The translations under genes were made by a program, and so were the position numbers. DNA of 64,000 nucleotides, taken from assembly GCA_017624855.1 (NCBI GenBank), contig JAGAMF010000005.1, positions 434,001 through 498,000 of the forward strand. Reading direction: 5' to 3'. Shown here one piece after another: positions 36,988 through 46,150 of this stretch (positions are counted from its first letter, which is position 1; every line of letters begins with the position of its first letter). This DNA comes from Lachnospiraceae bacterium. Lineage in GTDB: Bacteria > Bacillota > Clostridia > Lachnospirales > Lachnospiraceae. The notes below the pieces were generated by a model. It made no database searches. It saw nothing but the letters and a program-made list of their open reading frames with translations, and was not told where the DNA came from.

Positions 36988-37860
36988 CTAACCAATGCTG
37001 CGCCAGCTGCGTCGGAATTCTCCGGGAGAAATTCCTTCCACTTTTTTAAAAAGCCGGGCAAAGTAGTTGGGGTCATTGACGCCGCAGTCCAAGGCGATTT
37101 CTTCAATGGAACGGTCGGAAAAGCGTAGCAAATGTTTTGCATGGGTGATGCGTAGCTGCTGTAAATAAGTATTGACGGTACAGCCGTATTGTTGCTTGAA
37201 ACGGCGGGTTAAATAATATTTATCGATATAAAAGAGCCCTGCCAAATCATCAAGGCTTATGGAATCCCGAAAATGGATTTCCAAATATGCTTTTATATCT
37301 TTCAGCAGGCCGGCTTTGGCGGAAGTTGCTTTCTCGGCTTCCTGCTGTTCGCAGTCGTGCATAATCAATGCCAGCAGACCCATGATTTTTTCCGCTATCA
37401 TCATGTCGCGGACCAGACTTTCGCCGGCGGCGGTTTCCTGTAACTCTGTCAGCGTTTTCTCATAGGCATTGATATAATCCGGATGAAATACCGGAGCATT
37501 GTTGCGTTCCCGGAACTGTTCATGGATTTTGTCTGCGTTGTTACCGTAAAAGTGTACCCATTGCAAGCTCCATAAATCTGAAGAAGTACGATGGGAATAA
37601 TTATGGTTGCAATCCAAGAAAACGCAGTCGCCTTTTTTTAATTGATAGGTTGTGCCTTCATATTCCAAGACTCCGGAGCCGGATTTGATATAAAAGAAAA
37701 GGTAGGAGTTCATACCTAAACGACGGCTGGTGTGTATCTTTAATGCCTGTAAAGTGCCGATTTCCTGTAAGAAAAGCAGGTTGTTTTTGGCGAAAGCAGA
37801 AGGCGTGTACAATATTCGGTTTGAATTTACCATATTGTCCTGTGCGGAAGAAAAATTCAT
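36988..37860 (-). CDS. AraC-family transcription regulator
   Basis: 290 residues. The N-terminal cupin-like sensor domain (about 30-150) has SGSGVLEYEGTTYQLKKGDC. The C-terminal DNA-binding domain has two helix-turn-helix units: SLDDLAGLFYIDKYYLTRRF, then IEEIALDCGVNDPNYFARLF and GISPGEFRR at the end. It binds DNA in response to a small ligand, probably a sugar. It is divergent from gmd (174 bases between them), so gmd-fcl-manC-manA or itself are candidate targets; this is position only. Confidence 0.88.
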   Translation of the reverse strand: MNFSSAQDNMVNSNRILYTPSAFAKNNLLFLQEIGTLQALKIHTSRRLGMNSYLFFYIKSGSGVLEYEGTTYQLKKGDCVFLDCNHNYSHRTSSDLWSLQWVHFYGNNADKIHEQFRERNNAPVFHPDYINAYEKTLTELQETAAGESLVRDMMIAEKIMGLLALIMHDCEQQEAEKATSAKAGLLKDIKAYLEIHFRDSISLDDLAGLFYIDKYYLTRRFKQQYGCTVNTYLQQLRITHAKHLLRFSDRSIEEIALDCGVNDPNYFARLFKKVEGISPGEFRRSWRSIG

Positions 37861-37902
37861 AAATACACCTCTTAAAAATCGCGATTTTACGAAGTTTTCA
37901 AT

Positions 37903-37911
37903 ATTATATCA
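37903..37911 (-). promoter_or_regulatory. extended -10 promoter element for the AraC gene
   Basis: Read on the minus strand the site is TGATATAAT, a full extended -10, about 45 bases before the AraC start. The -35 region (TAGCAC) is weak, which is common with extended -10 promoters. No equally good element was seen for gmd on the plus strand. Confidence 0.45.
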
Positions 37912-38033
37912 TAAAAGTCAATATTGTGCTAGTAAAACGCAAAAATGCCACTACATAAGTGATGGTGAGAAGGGTAAAATAGCAACTGTGGTATTCGGTT
38001 GTACCGCGAAGAATAAGAAAAGAGGATATAACA

Positions 38034-39092
38034 ATGGCAAAAAAAGCATTGATAACAGGTATTACAGGACAGGATGGCTCTTATCTTGCGGAGTTTTTAT
38101 TGGACAAAGGATATGAAGTGCATGGTATTACCAGACGCTCATCCATATCCAATACAGGAAGAATCGATCATTTGATAGCAGCGGGAAGTATTAAACTCCA
38201 TGATGGGGATCTGACGGATTCATCTTCTTTGATTCGTATTATTCGTATGGTGGAGCCGGATGAAATCTATAACCTGGCAGCACAGTCGCATGTGCAGGTA
38301 TCCTTTGATGTGCCGGAATATTCCGGCGATGTGGATGCACTGGGCGTGCTTCGTATCTTAGAAGCGGTAAGAATGTTGGATTTAACCAAGAAAACAAGAA
38401 TCTATCAGGCATCTACTTCGGAATTGTACGGTAAGGTGGAAGAAGTTCCGCAGAAGGAAACCACACCTTTTCATCCTTACAGTCCTTATGCTGTGGCTAA
38501 GCAGTACGGATTCTGGATTACCAAGGAATATCGTGAAGCCTATGGCATGTTTGCGGTAAACGGCATTCTTTTTAATCATGAATCGGAGCGTAGAGGAGAA
38601 AACTTTGTAACCCGTAAAATCACTTTGGCGGCAGCGCGCATTGCAGAAGGTTTACAGGACCATTTGGAACTTGGCAACATGGATTCTCTTCGTGACTGGG
38701 GTTATGCCAAGGATTATGTAGAGTGTATGTGGATGATGTTGCAGCATGATACTCCGGAAGATTTTGTTATAGCAACGGGAGAACAGCATACCGTAAGAGA
38801 TTTTACGGAAAAGGCATTTGCGGCTAACGGAATTACAATCCGTTGGGAAGGCAAAGGTCTGGATGAGAAGGGATATGATGCCGAAACCGGAAAGATGCTG
38901 GTGTGCGTAAATCCCGCGTGGTTCCGTCCTACGGATGTGGATAATTTATGGGGTGATCCTACTAAGGCAAAGACAGTTTTGGGATGGAATCCTCAGAAGA
39001 CTACTTATGCCGAGCTGGTTCGTATTATGGCGGAACATGACAGAGCATTGGCTAAGAGGGAAGCGGCATTGAAGAATGCTTCGCAAGCATAA
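38034..39092 (+). CDS. gmd: GDP-mannose 4,6-dehydratase
   Basis: 352 residues. It has [19 protein letters not shown] at the NADP site, then [39 protein letters not shown] with the Tyr-Lys pair and [16 protein letters not shown], all diagnostic of Gmd. It makes GDP-4-keto-6-deoxymannose, the precursor of GDP-L-fucose made by the next gene. GAGG precedes the ATG. It opens a four-gene GDP-fucose set. Confidence 0.95.
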   Translation: MAKKALITGITGQDGSYLAEFLLDKGYEVHGITRRSSISNTGRIDHLIAAGSIKLHDGDLTDSSSLIRIIRMVEPDEIYNLAAQSHVQVSFDVPEYSGDVDALGVLRILEAVRMLDLTKKTRIYQASTSELYGKVEEVPQKETTPFHPYSPYAVAKQYGFWITKEYREAYGMFAVNGILFNHESERRGENFVTRKITLAAARIAEGLQDHLELGNMDSLRDWGYAKDYVECMWMMLQHDTPEDFVIATGEQHTVRDFTEKAFAANGITIRWEGKGLDEKGYDAETGKMLVCVNPAWFRPTDVDNLWGDPTKAKTVLGWNPQKTTYAELVRIMAEHDRALAKREAALKNASQA

Positions 39093-39111
39093 GTATATTT
39101 TTATAAAAGAA

Positions 39112-39135
39112 TCAGCAAGTATATAAAATTGCTGA
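39112..39135 (+). other. intercistronic hairpin between gmd and fcl
   Basis: TCAGCAA (39112-39118) and TTGCTGA (39129-39135) form a 7-bp stem with a 10-base loop. No T run follows, so it is not a standard terminator; it could affect mRNA stability. Weak evidence. Confidence 0.3.
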
Positions 39136-39166
39136 AAAACATTAAAAAACAAGCGGAGACAGAGAC

Positions 39167-40111
39167 ATGATGGATTTAAACGCAAAAATATATGTGGCAG
39201 GACACAGAGGAATGGTGGGCTCTGCCATTGTAAGAGAATTGGAGCGTCAGGGGTATACCAACATTATTACCAGAACGCATAAGGAATTGGATTTGTGCCG
39301 TCAGGAAGCGGTAGAGGCATTTTTTGCCGAAGAAAAGCCGGAATATGTTTTTCTTGCGGCGGCTAAGGTTGGCGGAATTGTGGCTAATCAAAGTGCTTTG
39401 GCGGATTTTATGTATGAAAACATGATTTTGGAGATGAATGTGATTCACTCGGCATGGAAGAACGGTTGTAAAAAACTGGAGTTTTTAGGGTCTTCTTGTA
39501 TTTATCCCAGAATGGCACCTCAGCCCATGAAAGAAGATTGTCTTTTGACCTCCGAATTGGAAAAAACCAATGAGGCTTATGCTTTGGCTAAAATTTCCGG
39601 TTTGAAGTATTGCGAATTTTTAAATAAGCAGTACGGAACGGATTATATTTCGGTAATGCCTACCAATTTATACGGTCCCAATGATAACTATCATCCCACC
39701 CACAGCCATGTGTTGCCGGCATTGATTCGTCGTTTTCATGAGGCGAAGGAAAGCGGTGCGCCTTTTGTTACCTGCTGGGGTGACGGAAGTCCTTTGAGAG
39801 AATTTTTATATGTGGATGATTTGGCAAATCTTTGCGTATTCCTGATGAATCATTACAGTGGTGACGAAACCGTAAACGCAGGAACAGGCAAAGAATTGTC
39901 CATTAAGGAACTGACGGAGTTGGTAGCCAAAGTGGTTGGTTACGAAGGCGAAATTCGCTGGGATACTTCAAAACCCAACGGCACGCCCAGAAAGCTTTTG
40001 GATGTGTCTAAGGCCAAAGCATTGGGCTGGACTTATAAAACAGAGCTGGAAGAGGGAATTCGCTTATCTTATGAGGACTTTTTAAATAATCCCATGAGAG
40101 CGGAGCGGTAA
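39167..40111 (+). CDS. fcl: GDP-L-fucose synthase
   Basis: 314 residues. It has KIYVAGHRGMVGSAIVREL, AAAKVGGIVANQ, FLGSSCIYPRMAPQPMKED and the Tyr-Lys pair in YALAKISGLKYCE, as in Fcl/WcaG. It epimerises C3 and C5 and reduces C4 of the Gmd product to give GDP-L-fucose. The start is ATG 39167 behind GGAG with 8-base spacing; a second ATG follows at 39170. Confidence 0.95.
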   Translation: MMDLNAKIYVAGHRGMVGSAIVRELERQGYTNIITRTHKELDLCRQEAVEAFFAEEKPEYVFLAAAKVGGIVANQSALADFMYENMILEMNVIHSAWKNGCKKLEFLGSSCIYPRMAPQPMKEDCLLTSELEKTNEAYALAKISGLKYCEFLNKQYGTDYISVMPTNLYGPNDNYHPTHSHVLPALIRRFHEAKESGAPFVTCWGDGSPLREFLYVDDLANLCVFLMNHYSGDETVNAGTGKELSIKELTELVAKVVGYEGEIRWDTSKPNGTPRKLLDVSKAKALGWTYKTELEEGIRLSYEDFLNNPMRAER

Positions 40112-40175
40112 TATAAGCAAAGTTGCGTCTGTATATTTTATGACGGACGAATAATGGAAGATGAGGAAAAAGAGT

Positions 40176-41492
40176 ATGAATATAGTATTACTGTCGGGCG
40201 GTTCCGGTAAGCGGCTGTGGCCCTTGTCCAATGATATACGTTCTAAGCAGTTTATTAAAATTTTTAAAAAGGAAGACGGCGAATATGAATCCATGGTACA
40301 GCGTGTGTACCGTCAAATTCGTCATGTTGATTCGGAGGCAAAGGTTACCATTGCGACTTCAAAAACGCAGGTGTCAGCCATTCATAACCAGTTGGGAAAA
40401 GAGGTAGGGATATCGTTGGAGCCTTGCCGAAGAGATACTTTTCCTGCCATTGCGTTGGCAACGGCGTATTTGCATGATGTATTGGGCGTTTCGGAAGAAG
40501 AGGCGGTAGTGGTATGCCCTGTAGATCCTTATGTGGATGAAACATACTTCCATGCTCTTAAAGACTTGGGCGAACTGGCAGAGAAAGATGCTGCCAATCT
40601 GGTGCTTATGGGCATTGAGCCCACTTATCCCAGTGAAAAATACGGATATATTATTCCGAAAAGTGCCGATCATGTCAGTGAGGTGGAAACTTTTAAGGAG
40701 AAGCCTGATGCAAAAACCGCAGAAGAGTATATTTCCCGTGGTGCGCTTTGGAACGGTGGCGTATTTGCCTATAAATTAAAATATGTGTTAAATCGTGCGC
40801 ATGAACTCATTGATTTTCATGATTACTATGACTTGTTTGACAAATACGAAACCTTAACCAAAATCAGCTTTGATTACGCCGTGGTTGAGAAGGAAGAAAG
40901 CATTGCCGTTATGCGTTTCGCGGGAGAATGGAAGGATTTGGGTACCTGGAATACCTTGACGGAAGCTATGGAAGAAGCGGTTGTGGGCAACGGCATCATG
41001 GATGAAAGCTGTGAAAACGTGCATGTGATTAACGAATTGGATGTGCCGCTTTTATGTATGGGATTAAAAGATGTGGTGGTATCCGCAAGCCCTGATGGTA
41101 TTCTGGTATCGGATAAAAATAAATCAAGCTACATTAAGCCCTATGTGGATGGAATCGATGGGCAGATTATGTATGCGGAGAAGTCATGGGGAAGCTATCG
41201 CGTGCTGGATGTGGAAGATGGAAGCATGACCATTAAGGTTACCTTGAATGCAGGGCACAAAATGAACTATCACAGTCACGAAAGAAGAGATGAAGTGTGG
41301 ACTGTTATTGCGGGAACCGGTAAAACCATTGTGGACGGTATGGAGCAGCAAGTCGGTGTGGGCGATGTGATTACCATGCAGGCCGGTTGCAAACACACCA
41401 TTATTGCCACCACGGAGCTGAAACTAATTGAAGTACAGCTTGGAAAGGAGATTTCCGCGGAGGATAAAATAAAGCATGAATCCGAAGAATGA
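40176..41492 (+). CDS. manC: mannose-1-phosphate guanylyltransferase with C-terminal cupin
   Basis: I start at ATG 40176 (438 aa). AGGA at 40164-40167 fits it, while ATG 40161 has no room for a ribosome site. The nucleotidyltransferase part begins LLSGGSGKRLWPLSND, with PVDPYVDE and ETFKEKPD. The C-terminal cupin (about residue 345 on) has GHKMNYHSHERRDEVWTVI, as in type II bifunctional ManC enzymes. It makes GDP-mannose for gmd. The full isomerase function of the cupin is uncertain, and a separate ManA follows with a 17-base overlap. No phosphomannomutase is seen in the window. Confidence 0.92.
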   Translation: MNIVLLSGGSGKRLWPLSNDIRSKQFIKIFKKEDGEYESMVQRVYRQIRHVDSEAKVTIATSKTQVSAIHNQLGKEVGISLEPCRRDTFPAIALATAYLHDVLGVSEEEAVVVCPVDPYVDETYFHALKDLGELAEKDAANLVLMGIEPTYPSEKYGYIIPKSADHVSEVETFKEKPDAKTAEEYISRGALWNGGVFAYKLKYVLNRAHELIDFHDYYDLFDKYETLTKISFDYAVVEKEESIAVMRFAGEWKDLGTWNTLTEAMEEAVVGNGIMDESCENVHVINELDVPLLCMGLKDVVVSASPDGILVSDKNKSSYIKPYVDGIDGQIMYAEKSWGSYRVLDVEDGSMTIKVTLNAGHKMNYHSHERRDEVWTVIAGTGKTIVDGMEQQVGVGDVITMQAGCKHTIIATTELKLIEVQLGKEISAEDKIKHESEE

Positions 41493-42501
41493 GGATAAAA
41501 TCAACAAAGAGAATATGGTAGAGCCTTTTCTTCTGAAACCTGCTTGTAAGGATTATATATGGGGCGGAAAACGACTGGCGGCGGAATACGGCAAGGATTA
41601 CGGCGTTTCACCTCTGGCGGAAACTTGGGAGTGCTCCACACATCCGGACGGTGTTAGTGTGGTGAATAGTGGTAATTATAAAGGTTTAGGGTTGGATGAA
41701 TTACTGGAAATGCATCCGGAACTGTTGGGGACCCATCCTGCTAAAAATTGCAGTACCGGACAGTTGCCGATATTGATAAAGTTCATTGATGCCGCTCAGA
41801 GTGCATCGGTTCAGGTCCATCCTGATGATGCATTTGCCAAAATTTACGAAAACGGACAACGCGGCAAAGCGGAGATGTGGTATATCCTTGATGCGGAAGC
41901 GGATTCGAAGCTTATATATGGATTTAATCATAATATGGCTCGGGAAACGGTAGAGTCAGCATTGAAAGACGGAACCATTGAGCGGTACCTGAATAAGGTC
42001 AATGTCCGAAAAGATGATGTTTTTTATGTGGAACCGGGAACCGTGCATGCAATCGGTGCAGGTATGGTACTTGTGGAGATTCAGCAAAATTCAAATCTGA
42101 CTTATCGTATGTACGATTATGACAGAAAAGACAGTAACGGAAACAGACGGGAATTGCATGTGGACAAAGCATTGCAAGTGATGAAGTATAAGGGAGACAG
42201 TAAGCCGCGGCAACCCATGCGTGTATTGAAATATCAACCCGGATGCGCGGTGGAACTTTTATGCAGATGCAAATATTTTCAGGTAGAGAGAATGCTTTTG
42301 AATGCAGATGAAAAATCACCGCGAACGATTTTTCGGATGGATTCTTCTTCCTTTGTTGTACTTGTATGCCTGGAGGGTGAAGCGAGGCTGCTTGGGCGAG
42401 AATTTTTAAAATTAAAAAAAGGCGATTGCTTGTTTGTACCGGCAGGAGAGCGAAACATATGCATGGAAGGGAAGGCGCAGTTTTTAAAAATAAGATGTTA
42501 A
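41476..42501 (+). CDS. manA: mannose-6-phosphate isomerase, class I
   Basis: 341 residues. KDYIWGGKRLAAEYGK, ETWECSTHPDG, the zinc-ligand segment SVQVHPDDAFA and YVEPGTVHAIGAG are the class I signatures. It interconverts fructose-6-phosphate and mannose-6-phosphate at the start of the GDP-mannose path. ATG 41476 overlaps manC by 17 bases. Met14 (41515) would match the family N-terminus better but lacks a good ribosome site. A terminator begins 2 bases after the stop. Confidence 0.92.
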   Translation: MNPKNEDKINKENMVEPFLLKPACKDYIWGGKRLAAEYGKDYGVSPLAETWECSTHPDGVSVVNSGNYKGLGLDELLEMHPELLGTHPAKNCSTGQLPILIKFIDAAQSASVQVHPDDAFAKIYENGQRGKAEMWYILDAEADSKLIYGFNHNMARETVESALKDGTIERYLNKVNVRKDDVFYVEPGTVHAIGAGMVLVEIQQNSNLTYRMYDYDRKDSNGNRRELHVDKALQVMKYKGDSKPRQPMRVLKYQPGCAVELLCRCKYFQVERMLLNADEKSPRTIFRMDSSSFVVLVCLEGEARLLGREFLKLKKGDCLFVPAGERNICMEGKAQFLKIRC

Positions 42502-42502
42502 G

Positions 42503-42533
42503 GAATCCGAAGTTGTTTCGGATTCTTTTTTAT
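42503..42533 (+). terminator. rho-independent terminator after manA
   Basis: GAATCCGAA (42503-42511) pairs with TTCGGATTC (42517-42525) around loop GTTGT, followed by a T-rich tail. A 9-bp perfect stem ending the GDP-fucose operon. Confidence 0.85.
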
Positions 42534-42604
42534 TTCGGTAAATTTTCTGTTAAAAGGATACAAAGAAGATACATATTTTTCCATATAATTTAGAAGAAAA
42601 AATA

Positions 42605-42633
42605 TTGAAAGGAAGAATTCATCATGCTATAAT
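42605..42633 (+). promoter_or_regulatory. sigma-A promoter of the large GH25 surface protein
   Basis: TTGAAA at 42605-42610, 17 bases, TATAAT at 42628-42633, 68 bases before the ATG at 42701. Together with terminators on both sides it makes the GH25 gene its own transcription unit. Confidence 0.78.
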
Positions 42634-42700
42634 GCTACATGATGTTAAAATGCAGATAGAATGCAGTAGTAGTGTTTAAATTTAACAAAGGATTGGTAAA

Positions 42701-45700
42701 ATGGCTAGAACAGATTTAAATTTAGAAGAATTGGAATGGTCGGATGACGAAGAGTTTGATGTAGATGAAGAAACTCTGGTTCGTTCTACGGTAGAAACTT
42801 TACAGGCCGGACAGGTTGATAGTGTGGATGTGGAAGCAACGAAGGTCATTCCTACGGCAGAAATTAACGAACAGATAAATGCAGAGAGTTCGGCTGATAT
42901 TCAGGAGCTTTTGGACATTATTGATGCGCAGGAGGGCGATACTCAAATTATGCCTGATTTGTCTTCGGTAGCGATAGATGCGCCTGAGGTTGAAGAAGAT
43001 TTTTCTGCAACCAAAGTGATTCCTGCTGCAACAGTGGCATCGGCTGTTGAATATGAGGATGAAATTGCATTGACAGAGGCGGAAGCAGAAGAATTGGGTG
43101 ATTTGGAATATCATGACGAAGAGCCTGAGGTTATGCCTAAGGAAAAACCTGCGCCCAAGACACATCCCGGTCAGGCGCGAAACACTTCTGCAAATAAAAG
43201 TGCGGGAAATAAAGCGTCGGTTAAAACCGGTGACGGAAGGAATATCAAAGTGCAGAAAAAGAAGAAAAATGCGTTTCAGCAGTTTATTTTAAATCTTCAG
43301 TTGATGGATGCGGTAATCGCACTTGTAGGTGTGCTTGCTGCGGTTGTTTTGGTGTTTGTATTTATTTTCTGGAATGACAACAACAATAAAGTAAAAGATT
43401 TGGGTGAATTTACATCTATCGGTATGCAACTTAGCGAACTGGATACCATCGGTCGTAACGGAATCAATCGTATTGTGTCTACCAGTGGCGGAGATGTAGT
43501 AGGAGAAGCGTTTATTCCTTCTGAATCCGGCGGTGAGGAAGAAGCAATTATGGTTTCTGTAAGCTTTACTTCCATTGAAAGGGATTTAAAGATTAAGTTC
43601 TCGGATAAAGTCAATGAAAAGCTGATTGAAGGATATGCGTTTGAATTAGAGGCAGTTACACCTTCTAATGAAACTTTGACATGGGTTGACGAAGATAAGG
43701 ATGGTATGATTTACCAAGAGGGACTTGCTCCCGGCGCATACATGGTTACCATTAAATCGGTGGAAGATTTCTCATTCCCTTCCGATGCAACCAAGGTTAT
43801 GGTTAAGGATAAGATTTCATATCAGGTAATCAATGTGCTTGATGAGATTAAAACGGAAGACGAAATTAATGTTGCGGTAGAAGATACCGAAAGCAAAGAA
43901 AATATTGATGAGGAAACGCGTCTTGCAGATACTGTAAAATGGGTTCCTTCTGAGAAGAAAGTCAGCTCGGGAGCTGACGGATATGCGCCAATCGATAAAG
44001 CGACCATTACAGATCCGCAGACGCTTGTTGGAGCGGCTTTGGGCGGATTCCGTAAGGTAAATTCTGTTACAATGAAGGTTGGCGAAGAGAAAACCATTAC
44101 TCTTTCCAATTGGACCGAATCCGAGAGCGCGACATATACTTATACATGGGAGAGTAAGGATACATCTAAAGTGTCTATTACATCAACTAACGGAAGCAGT
44201 GCTACAATAAAAGCTATTGCAGAAGGTGAGGGGGCTGTAGTTACCTGTAAGATAACCATAGTTCCGGGCGATGGCTCTACTGCAGAACCGCAAGAACAGA
44301 CATTTACCGTAAATGTAGAAGCTGCAGCATCTCCCGAAACACCTGTACAGGCTTATGTAACCGGCGTTACATTGGATAAGGCAACAGCAGAAGTTACTAT
44401 GGGCTCTACTGCTACATTGGTTGCTACAGTAAACGGAGATACCGGCTGTGATACTGCGGTAACATGGACAAGCAGTAATGAAGCGGTACTTAAAGTGGCA
44501 AACGGTGTGGTTACACCTGTAGCGGCAGGCGAAGCAACCGTAACGGCAACTACCGTAGGAAAAGATGCAAGCGGTAATCAGCTTACCGCAACCTGTAAGG
44601 TGACGGTTAAGGCAGCGGCCACAGCTGAATTGGCCATTAAATTAAAAGCATCTACCTCAGAAATTAAAGTTGGTCAGAAATATACAATTGAATCCACTGT
44701 GGAAAATGCAACCGACGCGAAGAAGATTACTTATGCTGTTGATAAGAAAGAAATTGCAACAGTGGATGATAAGGGTGTGGTTACCGGTGTTGCCAAGGGT
44801 ACGGCGGTAGTAACCGTAACCGTAACCGACAACGGCAAAACCGCGACCGCGACATGTGCAATTACCGTACAGCCTGCCGGAGATTTGGCTATTAAATTAA
44901 AAGCTGATAAAGCAGAAGTTCTTGTCGGTGAGAAATATACCATCGAATCAACTATTGAAAATGCAACGGATGCGAAGAAAGTAACTTATGCCGTTGATAA
45001 AAAAGAAATTGCAACAGTAGACGATAAGGGTGTGGTTACCGGTGTTGCCAAGGGTACAGCGGTGGTAACCGTAACCGTAACCGATAAAGGCGTTGACGGC
45101 AAGGATAAAACTGTAACCGCTAAGATTACCATTACGGTAAAGGCAAATCCCAAGAAGGATACAACAACTCTTCTTAAGGATGCAAGCGGCAAACAGGTAT
45201 ATGTAAAAGATGCAAGCGGCAATTATGTACAGGCAAAATGGGCAGATTACTATACTGCTACAGAATTCTATATTCAGGCTGAGCCTACCTACACTTATTA
45301 CGGATGGCAGACCTTAAACGGTAAGACCTACTTCTTTGATGAAACAGGTAAAAAGGTTACCGGCGAGCAGGTTATTTCAGGTGTGAAGTATAACTTTGCA
45401 AGTGATGGCTCATTATCTATGAACGGTGGCGTTCTGGGTATTGATGTAAGTAAGTGGAATGGAACCATTGACTGGAATGCAGTTAAGAACTCAGGTATTT
45501 CCTTCGTAATTATTCGTTGCGGATACCGTGGTTCGGCTACCGGTGTATTGGTAGAGGATCCGAAGTTTGAGTCCTATATTAAGGGCGCAACCAAAGCAGG
45601 ATTAAAAGTTGGTCTCTACTTCTTCTCTCAGGCAATTAGTGAGAAAGAAGCCGTGGAAGAAGCCTCAATGGCTATTTCCTTAGCAAAGGATTACAAGATT

Positions 45701-46024
45701 TCATATCCGATTTATATCGATACGGAATGGACCAGCGGCGGTCGTGCTAACAGTCTTAGTAAGGAAACCAGAACAGCAGTATGTAAAGCATTCTGTGAAA
45801 CCATTAAGAGTGCCGGATATACCCCCGGTGTATATGCATGTAAATCATGGTATCAGGATTCCTTGAATGTAAGTACTTTAAACGGATATAAGATTTGGCT
45901 TGCTCAGTATGCGTCACAGCCCACATATTCAAACAGATATGATATGTGGCAGTATACCGATAAGGGTAAAGTAAACGGTATCACTACCAATGTTGATATG
46001 AACATCAGTTATTTGGGATATTAA
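42701..46024 (+). CDS. surface protein with Ig-like stalk, cell-wall-binding repeat and GH25 muramidase domain
   Basis: 1107 residues. An acidic cytoplasmic part of about 200 residues is followed by one membrane span (about 205-228, LMDAVIALVGVLAAVVLVFV). A SpaA-like domain lies at about 290-365, and Big2-type Ig-like domains at about 450-815, two of them near-identical. A choline-binding-type repeat (YYGWQTLNGKTYFFDETGKK) is at about 865-905. The C-terminal GH25 domain runs from 912. The likely catalytic residues are Asp915 (GIDVSKWNG), Asp1007 and Glu1009 (DTEW). It would be held in the membrane and cut peptidoglycan at the end of a long stalk. There is no signal peptidase site or LPXTG. 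A shorter paralog lies at 54167-55396. Confidence 0.88.
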   Translation: MARTDLNLEELEWSDDEEFDVDEETLVRSTVETLQAGQVDSVDVEATKVIPTAEINEQINAESSADIQELLDIIDAQEGDTQIMPDLSSVAIDAPEVEEDFSATKVIPAATVASAVEYEDEIALTEAEAEELGDLEYHDEEPEVMPKEKPAPKTHPGQARNTSANKSAGNKASVKTGDGRNIKVQKKKKNAFQQFILNLQLMDAVIALVGVLAAVVLVFVFIFWNDNNNKVKDLGEFTSIGMQLSELDTIGRNGINRIVSTSGGDVVGEAFIPSESGGEEEAIMVSVSFTSIERDLKIKFSDKVNEKLIEGYAFELEAVTPSNETLTWVDEDKDGMIYQEGLAPGAYMVTIKSVEDFSFPSDATKVMVKDKISYQVINVLDEIKTEDEINVAVEDTESKENIDEETRLADTVKWVPSEKKVSSGADGYAPIDKATITDPQTLVGAALGGFRKVNSVTMKVGEEKTITLSNWTESESATYTYTWESKDTSKVSITSTNGSSATIKAIAEGEGAVVTCKITIVPGDGSTAEPQEQTFTVNVEAAASPETPVQAYVTGVTLDKATAEVTMGSTATLVATVNGDTGCDTAVTWTSSNEAVLKVANGVVTPVAAGEATVTATTVGKDASGNQLTATCKVTVKAAATAELAIKLKASTSEIKVGQKYTIESTVENATDAKKITYAVDKKEIATVDDKGVVTGVAKGTAVVTVTVTDNGKTATATCAITVQPAGDLAIKLKADKAEVLVGEKYTIESTIENATDAKKVTYAVDKKEIATVDDKGVVTGVAKGTAVVTVTVTDKGVDGKDKTVTAKITITVKANPKKDTTTLLKDASGKQVYVKDASGNYVQAKWADYYTATEFYIQAEPTYTYYGWQTLNGKTYFFDETGKKVTGEQVISGVKYNFASDGSLSMNGGVLGIDVSKWNGTIDWNAVKNSGISFVIIRCGYRGSATGVLVEDPKFESYIKGATKAGLKVGLYFFSQAISEKEAVEEASMAISLAKDYKISYPIYIDTEWTSGGRANSLSKETRTAVCKAFCETIKSAGYTPGVYACKSWYQDSLNVSTLNGYKIWLAQYASQPTYSNRYDMWQYTDKGKVNGITTNVDMNISYLGY
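44630..45139 (+). repeat. tandem Ig-like (Big2) coding repeat, about 255 bases, two copies
   Basis: Two units start at 44630 and 44885, each about 85 codons and each beginning with the codons for LAIKLKA. The cores are the same for 33 residues except one Ile/Val change (YAVDKKEIATVDDKG and on), and the DNA is near-identical too. It looks like a recent duplication that lengthens the stalk; copy number could vary between strains. Confidence 0.85.
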
Positions 46025-46038
46025 TAAGATAAATTAAA

Positions 46039-46071
46039 AGAGCGTGGCGGAAAACCGCTACGCTCTTTTTT
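46039..46071 (+). terminator. rho-independent terminator of the GH25 surface gene
   Basis: AGAGCGTGGCGG (46039-46050) pairs with CCGCTACGCTCT (46055-46066) over loop AAAA, 12 bp with one G-U pair, then TTTTT. A strong terminator 15 bases after the stop. Confidence 0.9.
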
Positions 46072-46112
46072 GTATTGGTAACCTTTGTTAAGAAATGCAA
46101 ATACGGTGAAAA

Positions 46113-46144
46113 TAAAAAGGTACACTTTATTGTGTACCTTTTTA
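46113..46144. terminator. bidirectional terminator between the GH25 gene and pseC
   Basis: A 13-bp perfect inverted repeat, TAAAAAGGTACAC (46113-46125) and GTGTACCTTTTTA (46132-46144), gives a hairpin with A-rich and T-rich flanks on either strand. It lies 6 bases from the pseC stop and probably ends that minus-strand transcript. Confidence 0.78.
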
Positions 46145-46150
46145 TATAAA

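Noticed and set aside
37940-38020. T-box-like stretch GGTTGTACCGCG before gmd
   Set aside because: Only a partial match to the T-box antiterminator core. There is no terminator T run after it, no visible specifier stem, and the space from the AraC gene is too short.
44731-45222. Minus-strand open frames inside the Ig-like repeats
   Set aside because: They repeat the same peptide because they are antisense shadows of the duplicated plus-strand units, and have no ribosome sites.
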